The notes under the pieces are model-generated. The model was not told the DNA's origin. It saw only the letters and a program-made list of their open reading frames with translations, and made no database searches. A stretch of DNA of 64,000 nucleotides, taken from contig NZ_FNDY01000011.1 of assembly GCF_900099895.1 (NCBI RefSeq), positions 62,001 through 126,000 on the forward strand, read 5' to 3'. Source of the DNA: Paenibacillus naphthalenovorans (lineage in GTDB: Bacteria; Bacillota; Bacilli; Paenibacillales; NBRC-103111). A program made the position numbers and the translations under genes. Positions 25,790 to 34,001 of the stretch are shown here, piece by piece; within the stretch, counting starts at the first letter, position 1, and every line of letters starts with the position of its first letter.

Positions 25790-27667
25790 TCATTGGTTAT
25801 AATCCAGGACCTTCTGATTCTTCATTTTCAATTTTCGCCAAAGGGTTGTTCGATTGATGCCGAGCCTTTTCGCCGCTTTGGATTGGTTGTATTCTTCCTC
25901 TACCAGAATCCTGTAGATGATATCGCTTTCAATTTCCTCCAAAGTCTTGTTGAAGAACGAAAATACTGCGGGATTCCTCGTTTCCGTGCTGTCCGCCAAT
26001 TCCTTGATTACCGGTTCGATCTCGTCTTTTTTGATATACGGTCCGTCGCTCAAAAGGCACATTTTATGGATGGTGTTTTTCAACTGATATACGTTTCCCG
26101 GCCAGTCGTACGATCTTAAAATGTCCATCACTTCCGGTTGAACCCCGACGATTTCCTTTCCCGTCACGACATTGGCCGAAGCGATAAACATCCGTATCAA
26201 ATCGGGCATATCCTCTATTCTTTCACGCAGCGGCGAAAGACTTAAAGTAAATGTATTGATAACGCGGTACAGATCCGACCTGAACTCCCCCCTGGAGACC
26301 AAAGAGATTAATTTCTCTTCATGTTCTGCAATCACGCGCACCTTGATCTCCCGTTCTTCACTGCTGTCTATTCTCCTGACCTTATGGCGCGTCAGAATGT
26401 GAAACAAGGTCGATTGGAGGCTCAGAGGCAGCTTGCCAATATTGGACATATACAAGGTGCCGCCATTGGCGAGCTCAAAGGCACCCGGCTCGGAACCCGC
26501 CCCCAGCATTTCTTTTTCCAATATCTCGGGTGAATGGGAATGGCAATCTATGGTAACAAACGCTTTCGTTTTTAAATCGCCTTCATTATGAATGCTTTGG
26601 GCTAAGACGTGTTTTCCCGTCCCCGGCTCCCCGTAAATCATGATCGGCAGTTCGGATTTGCTGATCCGTTTGGCGCACTCAATCAGCCTGACCATCGTCT
26701 GTGATTTCCCGACCAGTTGATTGAAGTGGGCGGAAGCCTTTGCTTTTTTTACAAACCGGTACTCTTCTATTTTATTCCGCCCGGCTTGATCAGGGTTCCA
26801 TTTCAATACAGCGGCCGCTCCTGTCATCCGTCCGTCAAGATATAACGGAAATCCCTTGATGTCCAGCGATTTATCAGAAAGCTGCACTCTTTCGCTGCTG
26901 TGAACGGCCTCCCGCTTCATCACGTCGCTTAAATTCATGGATAAGCCTGATGCTTTGAACAGCGTATCCACCGATTGGTCCTTGTTTACATTTAACAGTT
27001 CACACGCGCGGGCATTGATGAATTGACATTCCTCCTGCGGACTGACAATGATTACGCCTTCCTCCAGCTGATCCAATACGGATACCAGCCCTGCATACTT
27101 TTCTTTTACTTTATTCGTATAATAAACCAATCTCTCCGCATCCTGGATGGCTTCAATCACAGCTTCCCTTCCGGAAGTGATGAGAATGCCGTGAAGTCCG
27201 AAGCTCCTGGCCGCCTGTGTGGATTTAACATCCCCGACGATCACTTGTACCCCGTCTTCCATGGCCTTTTCCAGACATTTTTCACACTCGGCATCGTCGT
27301 AAAAGGTTAAGTCCATATTCAGCAGCTTGCCTATAAAGTCCGCTCCTTGAATCACCTTCAAATGGCTCATCACGCCAATTTTCCCTTCAAATCCGTTCAA
27401 GAGCGTAAGCGTTCTCAAGATGTCGTACCCCGATATTTTGATTTCCGCTACCGGAATGGAACAATGCTCCCTCAGCAGATTTACGGTCGCACCGCGGCTG
27501 ATGATCATATCATAACCTTTGGTTTCCAGCGCTTTGGCTATGTCGAGCCCTTCATACCAATCTCCGATTTCAACATGGATGTTTTTCTTTAAATCCTTAT
27601 TCACTTCCAGAATTAAATCCTTCAACCCTTTATATGGAGCTATGGCAAGTATATTCAATTCCTTCAC
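25790..27667 (-). CDS. PrpR-like regulator with degenerate sigma-54 activator domain
   Basis: This 625-residue protein has a PrpR_N sensor (about 1-185), a PAS-like region (195-290), an AAA+ domain (315-545) and a C-terminal Fis-type helix-turn-helix (about 598-620). Walker A GEPGTGK is present at 346-352. The stretch that should hold GAFTGA is missing: EKEMLGAGSEPGAFELANGG joins the two flanks directly. Walker B reads GGTLYMSNIG, without the usual Asp-Glu. It should therefore not remodel sigma-54 and may act with sigma-A, as TyrR does. It begins with GTG at 27667 or, with better spacing, TTG at 27658, and controls the PdxA operon by position. Confidence 0.88.
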   Translation of the reverse strand: MKELNILAIAPYKGLKDLILEVNKDLKKNIHVEIGDWYEGLDIAKALETKGYDMIISRGATVNLLREHCSIPVAEIKISGYDILRTLTLLNGFEGKIGVMSHLKVIQGADFIGKLLNMDLTFYDDAECEKCLEKAMEDGVQVIVGDVKSTQAARSFGLHGILITSGREAVIEAIQDAERLVYYTNKVKEKYAGLVSVLDQLEEGVIIVSPQEECQFINARACELLNVNKDQSVDTLFKASGLSMNLSDVMKREAVHSSERVQLSDKSLDIKGFPLYLDGRMTGAAAVLKWNPDQAGRNKIEEYRFVKKAKASAHFNQLVGKSQTMVRLIECAKRISKSELPIMIYGEPGTGKHVLAQSIHNEGDLKTKAFVTIDCHSHSPEILEKEMLGAGSEPGAFELANGGTLYMSNIGKLPLSLQSTLFHILTRHKVRRIDSSEEREIKVRVIAEHEEKLISLVSRGEFRSDLYRVINTFTLSLSPLRERIEDMPDLIRMFIASANVVTGKEIVGVQPEVMDILRSYDWPGNVYQLKNTIHKMCLLSDGPYIKKDEIEPVIKELADSTETRNPAVFSFFNKTLEEIESDIIYRILVEEEYNQSKAAKRLGINRTTLWRKLKMKNQKVLDYNQ

Positions 27668-27678
27668 CTCTCAAATAA

Positions 27679-27717
27679 AGATTTTTGCAGCACATGAACA
27701 AGTGTTTAAAAATGCAA
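27679..27717 (-). promoter_or_regulatory. Candidate self-operator of the PrpR-like gene
   Basis: On the minus strand TGTTGCATTTTTAA (27704-27717) is followed by the partial repeat TGTGCTGCAAAAAT (27679-27692). The first is an exact copy of the site before the PdxA operon. Confidence 0.45.
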
Positions 27718-27841
27718 CAACATCCATCATTCTAATCCTATTTTCTCATGTGCTCGCCCTTTACGCAATATATTTCGTTCCGCAAAAATATCAAAAAAAC
27801 CGGATGACTCCAGTCCATATCCTGAGTCGGCTCCGGCTTAC

Positions 27842-27887
27842 AAAAAAACACAGTTGAACAGGCCGTCAATCCTGTCCAACTGTGTTT
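27842..27887 (-). terminator. Intrinsic terminator of the organosulfur operon
   Basis: AAACACAGTTG-ACAGG pairs with CCTGT-CAACTGTGTTT with one internal mismatch, followed on the minus strand by a run of seven T residues. It follows the glutaredoxin gene. Confidence 0.9.
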
Positions 27888-27909
27888 ATCTTTATTGGGG
27901 AAATCCTGT

Positions 27910-28164
27910 TTAGGACTTAAGTAAAGCTTCAAGCCGGTTAAAGTCGCTGTCTACGATCGCCTCGTAGGTTTGATTGCGGCCGACCTCGATCACCGGCACA
28001 TGACGAATACCGTACTTGACTTCAAGAACATCCCTTAAGTAATCTTTCCCTCCCACATCCACATTGGAGTAAACGTATCCCTTTTCCTTTAAATAAGCTT
28101 TCGCTTCCTGGCAAGCTTGACAGCCTTCGCGGCTCCACAATACCAATTTCACATTCTCTGCCAT
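27910..28164 (-). CDS. Glutaredoxin-family thiol-disulfide protein
   Basis: This 84-residue protein has the glutaredoxin/NrdH layout: LVLWSREGCQACQEAK with a C-x2-C site, then the cis-proline HVPVIEVG. It would reduce disulfides in the cytosol. It ends the organosulfur operon, so it may regenerate a thiol substrate or a dioxygenase partner. The ATG at 28164 is preferred over one two codons earlier because GGAGG is seven bases away. Confidence 0.88.
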   Translation of the reverse strand: MAENVKLVLWSREGCQACQEAKAYLKEKGYVYSNVDVGGKDYLRDVLEVKYGIRHVPVIEVGRNQTYEAIVDSDFNRLEALLKS

Positions 28165-28289
28165 GTCCATACCTCCAAATTTTAACCCGATTTTATTGGT
28201 TTAGATTCACTGCGCAGGCGTCTTTCATGTTGAACCCGCCAGCTAAAATACTGGGCTATCCCGCTGCGATCCATGCTGTTTCATCGGAT

Positions 28290-29189
28290 TCAAGAGACAG
28301 CCGGAGATTTGCCCCCAATCACTTTAAATAATGCTTGCGTGCCGCTATCCTCTTCTCCCAGTTCAACTAATTTCTCATAAAGGGAGTGGGCAAGAGCCAG
28401 CCCCGGCAGTTCAAGGTTCATCTCCTTGGCGGATTCCAGGGCAATTTTCATATCCTTAACGAAATGCTTAACGTAAAAACCCGGCGTAAAATTACCGCCG
28501 ATGATACGCGGAGCCAAATGGCTCAGCGACCAACTGCCAGCCGCTCCGGTCTCAATGCTTTTCAGTACGGTGGAAGGATCCAATCCGGCCTTTTGAGCAT
28601 AAATCAACGATTCGCAGACGCCGATCATATTGGAGGCAATCGCGATTTGATTGCACATTTTCGTATACTGCCCGGCGCCTGCGCCCCCCTGATAAACAAT
28701 GTTCGTCCCCATGGACTTCAAAACCGGCGTTACCTCATCGAAAGCTTCCCGCCGCCCGCCAACCATAATAGACAGCTTACCGTCCCTGGCCCCTATATCG
28801 CCGCCCGACACGGGAGCATCCAGCGAAAATAATCCGCGCCCAAGCGCCGCCTGCTCAATTCGCCGGGCCAAGGCCGGGCTGGAAGTGGTCATATCAATTA
28901 AATAACTATTGGGCCGGGCATGATGAATGATTCCATGTTCCCCGAGATACAACTCTTCCACGTCATGGGGGTAACCGACCATCGTTATGATGATTTGCGA
29001 TTGTTCGGCCAAAGATGCCGGCGTGTCATGCCAATTGGCCCCTTCTAAGAGGAGCGGTTCCGCCTTAGACTTGGTGCGGGTGTAGACATGAAGCACATAT
29101 CCGGCCCGAATTAAACGGCTGGCCATACTTTTTCCCATGACCCCGGTGCCAATAAAGCCTATTGCCGGTTTTTGTGATTTTTGTTCCAA
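28290..29189 (-). CDS. 3-hydroxyisobutyrate dehydrogenase family (beta-hydroxyacid dehydrogenase)
   Basis: This is an NAD(P)-dependent beta-hydroxyacid dehydrogenase of about 299 residues. GFIGTGVMGKSMASRL binds the cofactor, DAPVSGGDIGARDG is the substrate signature and GAGQYTKMCNQ holds the catalytic Lys. Members reduce or oxidise 3-hydroxyisobutyrate, tartronate semialdehyde or sulfonated analogues such as 3-hydroxypropanesulfonate. The TTG at 29189 has AAGGAAGG nine bases upstream. It is in the organosulfur operon, where it could handle a C3 semialdehyde after sulfite release. Confidence 0.88.
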   Translation of the reverse strand: MEQKSQKPAIGFIGTGVMGKSMASRLIRAGYVLHVYTRTKSKAEPLLLEGANWHDTPASLAEQSQIIITMVGYPHDVEELYLGEHGIIHHARPNSYLIDMTTSSPALARRIEQAALGRGLFSLDAPVSGGDIGARDGKLSIMVGGRREAFDEVTPVLKSMGTNIVYQGGAGAGQYTKMCNQIAIASNMIGVCESLIYAQKAGLDPSTVLKSIETGAAGSWSLSHLAPRIIGGNFTPGFYVKHFVKDMKIALESAKEMNLELPGLALAHSLYEKLVELGEEDSGTQALFKVIGGKSPAVS

Positions 29190-29249
29190 AAGAATCAACC
29201 TTCCTTTTCCACGATTCGGTCCTTTGGCCAAAGTCCAAAGCCGGTTTGT

Positions 29250-29768
29250 TTACGGGGCGAGCTCCTGCAGCTTGCCTAACAGCCGTTCCCGCGGAATTTC
29301 CCCGATCAACAGATCCTCGACGATCCCGTCCCGGCCGATGAGATAAAAGGTTGGCAAGTACTCCACCCTGTATCGTTCCGTGACTTCGCCTTTTTCGTCG
29401 AGCAGTACCGGAAAGGGTAAACGATGGGCCTGGACAAAGCTTCTCACCTCCTTCAGATCGTCCTGATGCGTCACATTGACGGCATAAAAAGCGATCCGGT
29501 CCTTAAACTCCCCGTACAATTCGCCAAGTACTGAGGCTTCCTTCTTGCAGTACTCGCACCAGGAAGTCCAAAAAACCAAAAATACCGCTTTTCCATCCGC
29601 ATCTTTACGGATATCCACCCATCGACCATCCAGATCAGGCAGCTTCACCTCGGGAGCGGCGGCGTTCGGTGCCGCAAAAGCACTGTCCTCTTGCTTGTTC
29701 CAAAACGAATAGCAGGTGAAAACCAGCAGCACGACAATGGCCAAATTCACGATGGCATTTCTTTTCAT
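29250..29768 (-). CDS. TlpA/ResA-type membrane-anchored thioredoxin
   Basis: This 172-residue protein has an N-terminal membrane anchor (AIVNLAIVVLLVFTCYSFW) and a TlpA-like thioredoxin domain, with VFWTSWCEYCKKE as redox site and VEYLPTFYLIG with the cis-proline. It acts outside the membrane on disulfides or haem-protein thiols. The ATG at 29768 (MKRNA) follows GGGG; longer readings run into the upstream gene. In this operon it may reduce an extracellular disulfide or sulfenyl compound. Confidence 0.85.
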   Translation of the reverse strand: MKRNAIVNLAIVVLLVFTCYSFWNKQEDSAFAAPNAAAPEVKLPDLDGRWVDIRKDADGKAVFLVFWTSWCEYCKKEASVLGELYGEFKDRIAFYAVNVTHQDDLKEVRSFVQAHRLPFPVLLDEKGEVTERYRVEYLPTFYLIGRDGIVEDLLIGEIPRERLLGKLQELAP

Positions 29769-29785
29769 CTCGTCCCCGAAGCTCC

Positions 29786-30970
29786 TTAAAAGAACGAAGA
29801 GGACTGCGGAAATTGGCCGTTCAGCGCCCAATTTCCCAATTCCTTCAGCTTGTATTCGACCGGATCGTGAAGCGTATGCGTGCGAAGATTGCGCCAAAAA
29901 CGGTCATAACGGTATTCGGACGAAGTCGCCCGGGACCCCATCACCTCGAACATACGGCTTGTAATGTCCAGCCCGACCTGCGTAGTCATCACCTTCGCCG
30001 TTGCAATGCTCATCATGCATTCTCCCCGTTCCCGTTCCGTCAATCCCCACTCCTTCTCCCAGGCCGATTGAAAATCCCGGGCGGCCCGTTCTACAAGCAC
30101 TCGGGCGGCTTCCAACCGGACCCACATGTCGCCGTAATGGCGAAGAAAATACGGATCCTGAGCAGCGGAGGAGACGCCGGAAGCAGGCCAGGCTCTGGCG
30201 CTTGAAGCCGTGTATAATTTGGCCTGTTCGAACGCCCCTTCCGCGATACCCAAATATACATGCGTCAGAATAATTTGCGAAATGGAGCTGCGAAGTTTGG
30301 AAAATTCCGTCCCGACCGGACCTGGTGTGTCAAGCACCTCGCCTAATTCTACCGGAACCCGGCTAAATTCGATCCCCCCGCTGTCCGTCTGCCGCTGCCC
30401 CATATTGTCCCAATCATTCAATACGTTCACTCCTTCCCGACGGGTAGGAATGACGGCAATCAGAGGGCCGTTTCCCTCTTCATGCTTCGCGGAAACGAGC
30501 AGCAAATCCGAATCCGTAGCACCGGAGCAGAACCGTTTGGTTCCGCTCAAGTAATAACGGTCGCCTTCACGAACGGCAACAAGCCGTTGATCCAGCGGAT
30601 TAAATGCGTTTCCCCAGAACAAGGGTTTGTTCGCCGTTTCCATATAATATCGGCGCTTCTGTTCCTCGGTTCCATACATATGCGGTGTGACCAAATTCAG
30701 AAAATGATATCCGAACAAATGCGCAATGGAACTGTCGACCCTGGCAAATCGTCGAACGATCTCCAGTACGGTTAGCCATGTATCCCCACAACCGCCAAAG
30801 CTCTTGGGCACCAGCAAGGCGAGCAAGCCGCTTCTCCTGATCAAATCCCGTTCCGCTTTCGCCGTACCTCCTTTGATATCCCGCTCTACGGCGGTCAGGG
30901 AAAACGTATCAACCAGTTCATCGGCCACAGCCAAATAATCGATAGGGGCCTGATGCGAAATCGTAGTCAT
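29786..30970 (-). CDS. DszC/SfnB-like flavin-dependent monooxygenase (acyl-CoA dehydrogenase fold)
   Basis: This 394-residue protein has the acyl-CoA dehydrogenase fold of the DszC/SfnB group. Indicators are LALLVPKSFGGCGDTW, GTKRFCSGATDSDLLLVSA and WDNMGQRQTDSGGIEF, and the end GSRATSSEYRYDRFWRN. Such enzymes use reduced FMN and O2 to oxygenate sulfur compounds. No flavin reductase gene is nearby. The ATG at 30970 follows GGAAGGG. Its place between the SsuC-type permease and TlpA supports a role in sulfur release; a true acyl-CoA dehydrogenase or sulfinyl-CoA desulfinase is the alternative. Confidence 0.85.
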   Translation of the reverse strand: MTTISHQAPIDYLAVADELVDTFSLTAVERDIKGGTAKAERDLIRRSGLLALLVPKSFGGCGDTWLTVLEIVRRFARVDSSIAHLFGYHFLNLVTPHMYGTEEQKRRYYMETANKPLFWGNAFNPLDQRLVAVREGDRYYLSGTKRFCSGATDSDLLLVSAKHEEGNGPLIAVIPTRREGVNVLNDWDNMGQRQTDSGGIEFSRVPVELGEVLDTPGPVGTEFSKLRSSISQIILTHVYLGIAEGAFEQAKLYTASSARAWPASGVSSAAQDPYFLRHYGDMWVRLEAARVLVERAARDFQSAWEKEWGLTERERGECMMSIATAKVMTTQVGLDITSRMFEVMGSRATSSEYRYDRFWRNLRTHTLHDPVEYKLKELGNWALNGQFPQSSSFF

Positions 30971-31081
30971 TGCGAATCTTTCCCTTCCTTGAAGTGAGGG
31001 GCTGATCAGCCAAAAGCGGTACAGCCCGTTTCTTCCTCCCCCCGGCTGTGCGATGCGGAGGGCCATTTGGATGCGCTATAG

Positions 31082-31876
31082 TTATAAAGTTTTGTCATCG
31101 ATCTGCGTCCAAAACAAGTATTTGTTTTTGATCTTGTCAAAAATGAGCATGATGGCCAGGATGACCAGGCTGTTGAAAATCATACCGGCAACAACGTTTT
31201 TATAATCGGAAAAATCACTGTAGTATTGAATAAAATACCCCATGCCCGATTTGGCGCCGAACATTTCCGCCACGGTCAGAATAATGAAGGCGAATCCCAG
31301 CGCTACGCCCGCTCCGTTAAAAATGAACGGCAGCGCCGCCGGAATGATCACCTTTGTGAGAAGCTTTCCGCTTCTTAGCCCTAACGCGCGGGCGTTGTCC
31401 AGATAATGCCGGTCTATAAGCAATACGCCTTGAATGGTACCGAGCAGGATAGGCCATAACGCGCTGGCGAAAATCAAAAACACGGATGCGGATTTAAACG
31501 TAGGCAAAAGCGCTATGGCATACGGAATGTACATCGTAGGGGGAATCGGGCTCAACGCATGGAAAATCGGCATCAGCGGTTTCCTCAGCGCAGGATGCAA
31601 CGCGACCGCCAACCCTACCGCTATTCCCGCAATGACGGCGGAGAAATATCCGCTTAGAAACAGCTGCATCGAGCTGATGAACCCCTCCAACAGCAGCCCT
31701 TTACTTTTCCAGAAGGCAAGCAGGACGGCCTGCGGATTCGGGAACAGCACGGGATTGATCTTTTTGGCGACATCCGTAAAGTAAATCCATGCCGCCAACA
31801 CGGCGGCTACGATAAGCAAAGTACCATAATACGTTTTAACAAACCGTTTCAACGCGAAAAACAGCTCCTTATCCAA
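31082..31876 (-). CDS. Sulfonate/nitrate/taurine-type ABC transporter permease (SsuC-like)
   Basis: This is a 264-residue permease with about six helices. It has the inner-membrane component loop near ALGLRSGKLLTKVIIPAALP, which couples to the ATPase. It matches the SsuC/TauC/NrtB family in size and layout. It overlaps the binding-protein gene by eight bases. No strong ribosome site precedes the TTG at 31876, so coupling to the upstream gene is likely. Confidence 0.92.
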   Translation of the reverse strand: MDKELFFALKRFVKTYYGTLLIVAAVLAAWIYFTDVAKKINPVLFPNPQAVLLAFWKSKGLLLEGFISSMQLFLSGYFSAVIAGIAVGLAVALHPALRKPLMPIFHALSPIPPTMYIPYAIALLPTFKSASVFLIFASALWPILLGTIQGVLLIDRHYLDNARALGLRSGKLLTKVIIPAALPFIFNGAGVALGFAFIILTVAEMFGAKSGMGYFIQYYSDFSDYKNVVAGMIFNSLVILAIMLIFDKIKNKYLFWTQIDDKTL

Positions 31877-33002
31877 TATTTTGCTGGTTGAAACGCTCCT
31901 TTACTTTTTGGAAAAACGGCTCGTCCGGCTCGGAAGCGATCAGTTCTTCAACGGCTTCTTTGTACAACGACGTATCGATGTATTTGGTAATATCAATGTC
32001 TTTTCCTTCCTTGATATAGCCGATGTCGTTCATGCTTTCCCACATTTTGACGATTTCTTTCTTGTTCGGATCGGAATGATTCAGCATATGCGGTTCGATG
32101 ATCGACTTCTCCATAATTTTGTCGTCAAGCCTGATGTGGGGCCTGCTGGCGTCAATCGTCACCTTCGGATCTTTTTCTTTGTCCCGTTCCGCCTTAATGA
32201 TCGCTTTCAGAAACCGTTTGAAGGCTTCCCGCTTTTCCTTCACGTCGCCCGTCTTGGCCACGATGCGGCAGCATACGTGATCGGGCTGCAGATCGTTGCT
32301 CCATGTGACGGCGACCAGCCCCCCTTCCTCCGCCTCGTATAACGTGCCCGGCGATCCGACCCCGACATCGACTTTGCCTGATTTAATCGCTTCAAGCAGC
32401 ATGGAATTGTTTTTGAATTCGATCAGTTCAATGTCTTTTTTCCAATCGATTCCGGCTTGGCTCAAAGCGGAACGGAAGACGATATCGCCGGTATACAGAC
32501 GAAGGGTGCCCACTTTTTTCCCGCGAAACCCTTCGATCGTCTTGAACTGATCCTGGTTTTCTTTTTTGGCATAGACCGGGCTGCCGCCGGACAAATGCCC
32601 CCCGATAATTGAAAAATCCGATCCTTGGGAGATAAATGTCAACGGACCTGCGGTTCCGAAGGATACGCCGACATCGATTTTCCCGGCCTGCAGGCCGTTT
32701 AATCCGTCCGCTGTAGACGCAAAAGGCACAAAATTGACTTTCAGGTTTTGCTCCTTAAAATACCCCTCGTATTCGGCAATGAATCCGAGCTGGGTGCCCA
32801 ACGATTGGCCGTAGCCGACATTGAGTTCAAACGTTTGATCCTGTTTTTGGGCCTGATCGGACTTCCCGGCTTGCTCCGAGACCGCAGGCTGCGGAGCTGC
32901 CGACTGCTGGCCGCAGCCTGTGACGAGCACTGACAGGGCAAGGCCGGAAGCGAGTATCCAGGCAAATGATTGTTTTTTCCGATGAACTTGAACTTTATAC
33001 AC
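31869..33002 (-). CDS. SsuA/THI5-type ABC substrate-binding lipoprotein
   Basis: This 377-residue lipoprotein has lipobox LVTGC and the NMT1/SsuA fold, with LNVGYGQSLGTQLGFIAE, GLNGLQAGKIDVGVSFG and EGFRGKKVGTLRLYTGD. It starts with GTG after GAGGAGG. It would bind an organosulfur or similar small acid for the SsuB/SsuC-type components on either side. It is only distantly related to the other binding protein of the operon (38512). Confidence 0.92.
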   Translation of the reverse strand: MYKVQVHRKKQSFAWILASGLALSVLVTGCGQQSAAPQPAVSEQAGKSDQAQKQDQTFELNVGYGQSLGTQLGFIAEYEGYFKEQNLKVNFVPFASTADGLNGLQAGKIDVGVSFGTAGPLTFISQGSDFSIIGGHLSGGSPVYAKKENQDQFKTIEGFRGKKVGTLRLYTGDIVFRSALSQAGIDWKKDIELIEFKNNSMLLEAIKSGKVDVGVGSPGTLYEAEEGGLVAVTWSNDLQPDHVCCRIVAKTGDVKEKREAFKRFLKAIIKAERDKEKDPKVTIDASRPHIRLDDKIMEKSIIEPHMLNHSDPNKKEIVKMWESMNDIGYIKEGKDIDITKYIDTSLYKEAVEELIASEPDEPFFQKVKERFNQQNIG

Positions 33003-33035
33003 CCATGTTCCTCCTCTATTATGTTTTTTACGAAT

Positions 33036-34001
33036 TCAGATCCGGTCACCCGGATAGAAGACCGTTTCCTCTCTTTCCAGCTTTTCGAATAACCCTTTAT
33101 TCATGTGATCCATCAATTGATCCCTCAGTTCGGTAAATTCCGGGGATTGGAACACCTTTTTCCGCTGCCGGGGCCTTGCGAACGGAATTTTCAATTCATG
33201 TGCAACGATGCTGGGAGGACCGGGCGAAAACAACAGGATCCGGTCTGCCAAAAACAGCGCTTCTTCCACATCGTGCGTCACGAACAGTACGGTCTGGCGG
33301 CGATCCTGCCATAACTGCAGGATGAGATCCTGCAAATGAACGCGGGTCACCGGATCCAGCGCGCCGAACGGTTCATCCATAAGCAGCAGATCCGCCGACA
33401 AAGCAAGCGCCCGGGCGATGGCGACACGCTGGCGCATTCCCCCCGATAATTGTCCAGGGTATTTGTCGAAGGCATGTTCGAGCTGTACCATTTGCAGATA
33501 TTCCTGCGCGACCTGTTGAATCTCCTTTTTTTTCTTTTTCATCACCTGGCTGAGTGCAAGCATGACATTTTCCCCAGTTGTCAGCCAGGGAAACAAGGAG
33601 TAGTCTTGAAACACGATCGCACGCTCGATCGACGTGTCCCGAACCGGTTCGCCATCGATTTCAAGCTTTCCGCGCGTTGGCAGGGATAAACCGGACACCA
33701 GGCGGAGGAATGTGCTTTTGCCGCATCCGCTGGGTCCCATCAAAACGACAAACTCCCCTTCGCGAACGGTAAAATCAATATTTTGCAAAATGTCCTGATG
33801 ACCATAGCCAAACCCGACATCGTTTGCCAGGATCTTGATTGGGACATCTTCAGTCAACGGTACATCTTTTAGCAAAGTCTTTGCCAAACGGGAGCCCCCC
33901 TTCTTCCAACATTCGTTCCCATAAGCGTCCGATAGGTAACGGACCTCTTCAGATATCTCTTCCGCAAGCCGGCAGTCCCGTTTAAGGGTCGACTGCGTCA
34001 A
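33036..34001 (-). CDS. Sulfonate-type ABC transporter ATPase (SsuB/TauB-like)
   Basis: This 321-residue ATPase has Walker A GPSGCGKST, Q-loop FQDYSLFPWL, signature LSGGMRQRVAIARAL and Walker B LLMDEPFGALD. An unusual N-terminal extension of about 60 residues precedes the ATPase core and has no recognised domain. The TTG start lies in the end of the CoA-transferase gene (20-base overlap) with AAGGAA upstream. It drives the SsuC-type permease. Confidence 0.93.
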   Translation of the reverse strand: MTQSTLKRDCRLAEEISEEVRYLSDAYGNECWKKGGSRLAKTLLKDVPLTEDVPIKILANDVGFGYGHQDILQNIDFTVREGEFVVLMGPSGCGKSTFLRLVSGLSLPTRGKLEIDGEPVRDTSIERAIVFQDYSLFPWLTTGENVMLALSQVMKKKKKEIQQVAQEYLQMVQLEHAFDKYPGQLSGGMRQRVAIARALALSADLLLMDEPFGALDPVTRVHLQDLILQLWQDRRQTVLFVTHDVEEALFLADRILLFSPGPPSIVAHELKIPFARPRQRKKVFQSPEFTELRDQLMDHMNKGLFEKLEREETVFYPGDRI

